Assembly (NCBI GenBank): GCA_964457455.1
Contig: CAYWJN010000001.1
Span: 70,619 to 134,618, forward strand
Source of the DNA: JABMPU01 sp964457455
Lineage (GTDB): Bacteria; Cloacimonadota; Cloacimonadia; Cloacimonadales; TCS61
Reading direction: 5' to 3'
Length of the DNA: 64,000 nucleotides
In this document: positions 61,129 through 64,000 of the stretch, piece by piece
How the letters are laid out: the number at the start of each line of letters is the position of its first letter
How positions within the stretch are numbered: position 1 is the stretch's first letter
Made by a program: the position numbers and the translations under genes
Notes under the pieces: generated by a model
The model's database searches: none
Seen by the model: only the letters and a program-made list of their open reading frames with translations
What the model was told of the DNA's origin: nothing

Positions 61129-61524
61129 ATGGTAAGCGACAAACTAAGCAAACTTGAAAAAGCATCGGAAGATTATTTGCTGAGACATTGGAGCAATGGC
61201 GGAAGCTGTGAGTTTGATGGCAGCATTAATGATGTCTCCAGAGATAAAATTGATGCAATGAAAGATCTCCATCCGGAGGTTTTTCTTGGAAAGATTAATC
61301 GTTATGATGACGACAAAGAAAAAGATTATCTCGTCCCATATACAGGGCAAAAAGTATATAATTTTGAATACGCTTTTGCGATCCCGGTGAAAGATAAGAT
61401 TGTCCGCAAACTTTTGCAAGCCCGTGAAATATCCGGAATGGACGGTAAATGGATTATGGAAAACGGTGAACAAATTATTTCCAGAGTTCTGGAGATAGGT
61501 GGGGTTTTACTGCAATGGTCATAA
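61129..61524 (+). CDS. Hypothetical protein, 131 aa
   Basis: GGAGGAGAA upstream. Helical start; YDDDKEKDYLVPYTGQKVYN in the middle. No family recognised. Confidence 0.55.
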   Translation: MVSDKLSKLEKASEDYLLRHWSNGGSCEFDGSINDVSRDKIDAMKDLHPEVFLGKINRYDDDKEKDYLVPYTGQKVYNFEYAFAIPVKDKIVRKLLQAREISGMDGKWIMENGEQIISRVLEIGGVLLQWS

Positions 61525-61549
61525 GACTTAAATAAAATAGGAGGGTGTT

Positions 61550-61771
61550 TTGGGAAACTCAAAAAAAAAAGAGTGCTTGATCGATTTTGGAAATGTTGAT
61601 TGGGCTCTATTAAGAAAACAGAAAGAATATCTTTTTAATGAAGTGTTGGCAGCAAAAGGGGAGCAACAGGAGATTCTTAACGGGGTTGTTTGTTTTCTCG
61701 ATCATATTATGGATTCTGCTGTTGAAAGCGGTGCATTTACTGATGAAGAAGTGTTTGGGATTTTAAAATGA
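61550..61771 (+). CDS. Hypothetical protein, 73 aa (TTG start)
   Basis: GGAGGG before TTG. Basic start, then helices. ATGA overlap with the next gene. Confidence 0.5.
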   Translation: MGNSKKKECLIDFGNVDWALLRKQKEYLFNEVLAAKGEQQEILNGVVCFLDHIMDSAVESGAFTDEEVFGILK

Positions 61772-61968
61772 ACGATAATCTCAAATGCTGTGGCAACTGC
61801 AAAGGCTTTGATCTCTGTGCAGTAGATGAAAAAGGTTATAACATTTGCCCTTGGTGGGGTGCAGATGAGAAAACCTTACAAGAACGTCTTGAAAGATTTA
61901 ACAAAAGAGAAAAAACTGAAGGGAGGAAGCAATGGAACAAACTTGCGAGTACCGCGGATACACAATAG
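61768..61968 (+). CDS. Small zinc-binding-like protein, 66 aa
   Basis: CCGNCKGFDLC and a later CPWWG give a C-rich N-terminal motif, typical of small phage zinc proteins. Overlaps the next gene by 37 nt. Confidence 0.55.
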   Translation: MNDNLKCCGNCKGFDLCAVDEKGYNICPWWGADEKTLQERLERFNKREKTEGRKQWNKLASTADTQ

Positions 61969-62648
61969 AAATTAAACAGGATGATTGCCCAGAAAGCCCA
62001 AGAGAATGGAGTAATTTGGGGACAATGGTTTGTAAGTACAACTCCTATAATTTGGGTGATGAAGATGCAAGCGATGATTACAAAAGATACGGGGTTTCCG
62101 TAGAACAGGATATGGCGATGTATTTTTATGTTAAACATATAGAAGGTCGGCACGAAGAACATCCTGATGGAATGCTTACCGAGAGAGGACAATCTGCTGT
62201 TTGGCATTGGATAAAAAAAAATGTGATCAGGCTCCCACTATATCTTTATGATCATAGCGGAATAACGATGAAAACCACACCTTTTATGTGTCCCTGGGAT
62301 TCCGGACAAGTTGGATTTATTTATGCTACAAAAGAAGATATTCGGAAGAATTTCCAGTGTAAGAAAGTGACCAAAAAGCTTCTGGAACAAACTGAAGAAA
62401 TCCTGAGAGGTGAAGTGGAAACTTACTACCATTATATCACAGGAGAAGTTTATGGATTCAATGTAGATGGGATCGATAGTTGTGGGGGGTATTTTGGTGA
62501 AGTGGGGATACAAGATGCTATAGCGGAAGCTAAAAGTAATATCGATTACCATGTCGCCCAAAAATACAAGGAGCACGCACCTAAAATCAAAGATTGGATC
62601 CGGAACAAAGTTCCAATAACAAAAAGATATCAAATGAGGTTTGCATAA
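61932..62648 (+). CDS. Hypothetical protein, 238 aa
   Basis: GGGAGGAAGC before ATG. Begins YRGYTIEIKQDDCPESPREW and GTMVCKYNSYNLGDED, a pattern common to large conserved phage hypotheticals; C-terminal KYKEHAPKIKDWIRN. Function unknown. Confidence 0.6.
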   Translation: MEQTCEYRGYTIEIKQDDCPESPREWSNLGTMVCKYNSYNLGDEDASDDYKRYGVSVEQDMAMYFYVKHIEGRHEEHPDGMLTERGQSAVWHWIKKNVIRLPLYLYDHSGITMKTTPFMCPWDSGQVGFIYATKEDIRKNFQCKKVTKKLLEQTEEILRGEVETYYHYITGEVYGFNVDGIDSCGGYFGEVGIQDAIAEAKSNIDYHVAQKYKEHAPKIKDWIRNKVPITKRYQMRFA

Positions 62649-62708
62649 AAGAAGTAATAATTCAACGTTAGTGGCAATTAATCGTCCAAAATGGGCGAAG
62701 GAGAAGAA

Positions 62709-62947
62709 ATGAAGGATATAAAAAAAACACTTTAGAAATTGCAAAAGATATAGTAGAAATATGCGATTCGATGAAATCAAATGAGAGAATTCTAAAAGTA
62801 GCAATACTTTTAGACGAAATTATCGAGATAGCGGAAGAAAATGGGGAATATAAAAATTTAAAAGAAAAATTTAATCCAAACGAATTTGTCCAACAGATAA
62901 AATTCACGTTTAGACTTCTTGGCATTGAATCTGAATGGAGTAAGTAG
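62709..62947 (+). pseudogene. Small helical protein with -1 frameshift at A8
   Basis: GGAGAAG before ATG; frame 0 ends after 8 codons. A -1 shift on the run of eight A joins KDIKK to NTLEIAKDIVEICD and a continuous 80-residue protein to 62947. Homopolymer slippage, programmed shift or sequencing error are all possible. Confidence 0.45.
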
Positions 62948-62950
62948 TTT

Positions 62951-63001
62951 CACATAATGTTCTGCTATGCGGTGCGATAGCACTGATAGCTTTGTTATGT
63001 G
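62951..63001 (+). repeat. attC-like imperfect hairpin
   Basis: CACATAA (62951-62957)/TTATGTG (62995-63001), GCTAT (62964)/ATAGC (62986), GTGC (62972)/GCAC (62980). Three nested helices with asymmetric spacers; GTTATGT core on the right. Confidence 0.55.
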
Positions 63002-63054
63002 CTATGTTAATGACATCAATGTCCCTAACATAGTAATAAAAAGGAGGTAAATAT

Positions 63055-63837
63055 ATGGAAATAAACAAGATATATCGTGAAGATTGTAGAGACACAATGT
63101 CAAGAATGCCTGATAACTTTATTGATTTAGTTGTAACATCACCACCATATGACAGACTTAGAGATTATAATAGTGATAATGCGATTCTGTGTATGATGGA
63201 TTTTGAAAATATAGCAAAAGAGCTATATAGAACAGTTAAGCAGGGCGGTGTTGTTGTCTGGATCACTGGAGACTCTGTTAATAACGGAGATGAGAGTGGT
63301 ACTTCTTTTTATCACGCTTTAAAATTTAAACAATATGGGTTTAACTTATTTGATACAATGATTTATTTCAAAAATGGTGGCTTGAATAGTGGGGCTAACA
63401 ACTCTTATGTGCAGAAATTTGAATATATGTTTATTTTAAGTAAGGGAAAGCCAAAAACCACTAACCTTATAGAGGATCGACCAAATTTATATACAAAACC
63501 AAGAAAAAAGAAGAAGCGAAACCCAGATGGTACTTACAGGATTCAAGATGTGATAACGAAAGAAAAGGGTCGAAGATATAATGTTTGGTGTGTTAATACG
63601 GGAATGCACCACAGCACAAAAGATGTATTGGCGTACAAACATCCTGCGATATTTCCAGAACAATTGGCAAACGACCACATAATTAGCTGGTCAAACGAAG
63701 GTGATTTAGTTTATGATCCATTTATGGGTTCTGGAACAACTGCTAAAATGGCTATCAAAAATAATCGTAATTGGATTGGCAGTGAAATTAGTGAAGAATA
63801 TTGCGAGATAATCAAGCAACGAGTAGAAAGCACATAA
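63055..63837 (+). CDS. Site-specific DNA methyltransferase (TSPPY type), 260 aa
   Basis: Paralogue of the enzyme at 56189: TSPPYDRLRDY (28-38), VVWITGDSVNNGDESGTS, EYMFILSKGKP, HPAIFPEQLANDHI and YDPFMGSGTT (~220-229). Beta-class N4-cytosine or N6-adenine enzyme. AAAGGAGG before ATG. Lies between two attC-like hairpins. Confidence 0.88.
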   Translation: MEINKIYREDCRDTMSRMPDNFIDLVVTSPPYDRLRDYNSDNAILCMMDFENIAKELYRTVKQGGVVVWITGDSVNNGDESGTSFYHALKFKQYGFNLFDTMIYFKNGGLNSGANNSYVQKFEYMFILSKGKPKTTNLIEDRPNLYTKPRKKKKRNPDGTYRIQDVITKEKGRRYNVWCVNTGMHHSTKDVLAYKHPAIFPEQLANDHIISWSNEGDLVYDPFMGSGTTAKMAIKNNRNWIGSEISEEYCEIIKQRVEST

Positions 63838-63897
63838 TGAGATGGCAAGCCACGACTTGCTTTTCTCTCAATGTTGATTCGTGGGTGCTGTGTTATG
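63833..63897 (+). repeat. attC-like imperfect hairpin
   Basis: CATAA (63833)/TTATG (63893), GCA (63845)/TGC (63886), CCACGA (63850-63855)/TCGTGG (63879-63884). GTTATGC core on the right. It starts inside the last codons of the methyltransferase. Confidence 0.55.
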
Positions 63898-63919
63898 CGA
63901 TACGAAATTGGAGGATAAA

Positions 63920-64000
63920 ATGAATAATGAGCACAAATCTGCTGAATGGAGAAGGAAACATTTAGGGAAAAATACAGAAGAAGAAAAGGTTAGAGATGTA
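63920..64000 (+). CDS. Hypothetical protein, partial (runs off right edge)
   Basis: GGAGGAT before ATG. First 27 codons are charged and helical (HKSAEWRRKHLGKNTEEEK); no stop before the window ends. Confidence 0.5.
   Translation, partial: MNNEHKSAEWRRKHLGKNTEEEKVRDV

Overview
The window is an AT-rich stretch of a large tailed-phage genome (or prophage-like element) of a bacterium that uses strong Shine-Dalgarno sites; most starts have AGGAGG or GGAG 5-9 nt upstream. Evidence for a phage: tightly packed, mostly small unknown genes with ATGA/TAATG overlaps, a baseplate spike-like protein, an M15-type endolysin, a BRO/KilAC antirepressor, a DnaC-like helicase loader, phage DNA methyltransferases, tRNAs and a phage-type multi-subunit RNA polymerase. 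The host cannot be named from sequence alone; no rRNA, integrase or CRISPR array is visible.

Layout. 1-13.5 kb, minus strand: three virion-like or unknown genes (12.0-13.5 kb) and an RNA polymerase operon (1-7.5 kb) with an intact beta subunit and a beta-prime split over several ORFs. The beta-prime catalytic loop (GADFDGD) is interrupted by a split intein with a free-standing LAGLIDADG endonuclease gene between its halves. 7.5-11.5 kb, plus strand: a decayed accessory island with two tRNA-like genes behind near-identical promoters, a deformylase remnant joined to hexapeptide repeats, and small membrane proteins. 13.5-20.3 kb: recombination and repair genes (Rad50/SbcC-like ATPase, UvrD-like helicase). 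20.2-22.1 kb: an RNA block with a tmRNA, tRNA-Ile, tRNA-Met and a structured ncRNA with its own terminator. 22-29.6 kb: small genes, a GP88-like protein, a replication initiator-like protein and a DnaC-like loader. 29.6-34.5 kb: virion and lysis genes with an inserted adenine methyltransferase. 34.5-53 kb: small unknown genes with an antirepressor, two DEDD exonucleases, a nuclease-like protein, and a MoxR AAA / DUF3150 / DUF2201-VWA trio. 53.1-64 kb: a tRNA, then a methyltransferase-rich accessory zone whose genes are separated by attC-like imperfect hairpins, as in integron cassettes; several of its genes are frameshifted.

How it may work together: the phage RNA polymerase should transcribe phage promoters once beta-prime is reassembled by protein splicing. 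The tmRNA and tRNAs would support translation late in infection. The helicase, SMC-like ATPase and nucleases serve replication and recombination, and the methyltransferases modify phage DNA against host restriction. Two RNA signals look new to me. One is a 58-nt segment just upstream of the structured ncRNA that is complementary (57 of 58) to the start region of a nuclease-like gene 15 kb away. The other is a pseudoknotted RNA at 43.3 kb whose closing stem competes with a terminator. Several frameshifts fall in homopolymers, so sequencing or assembly error must be considered for those.
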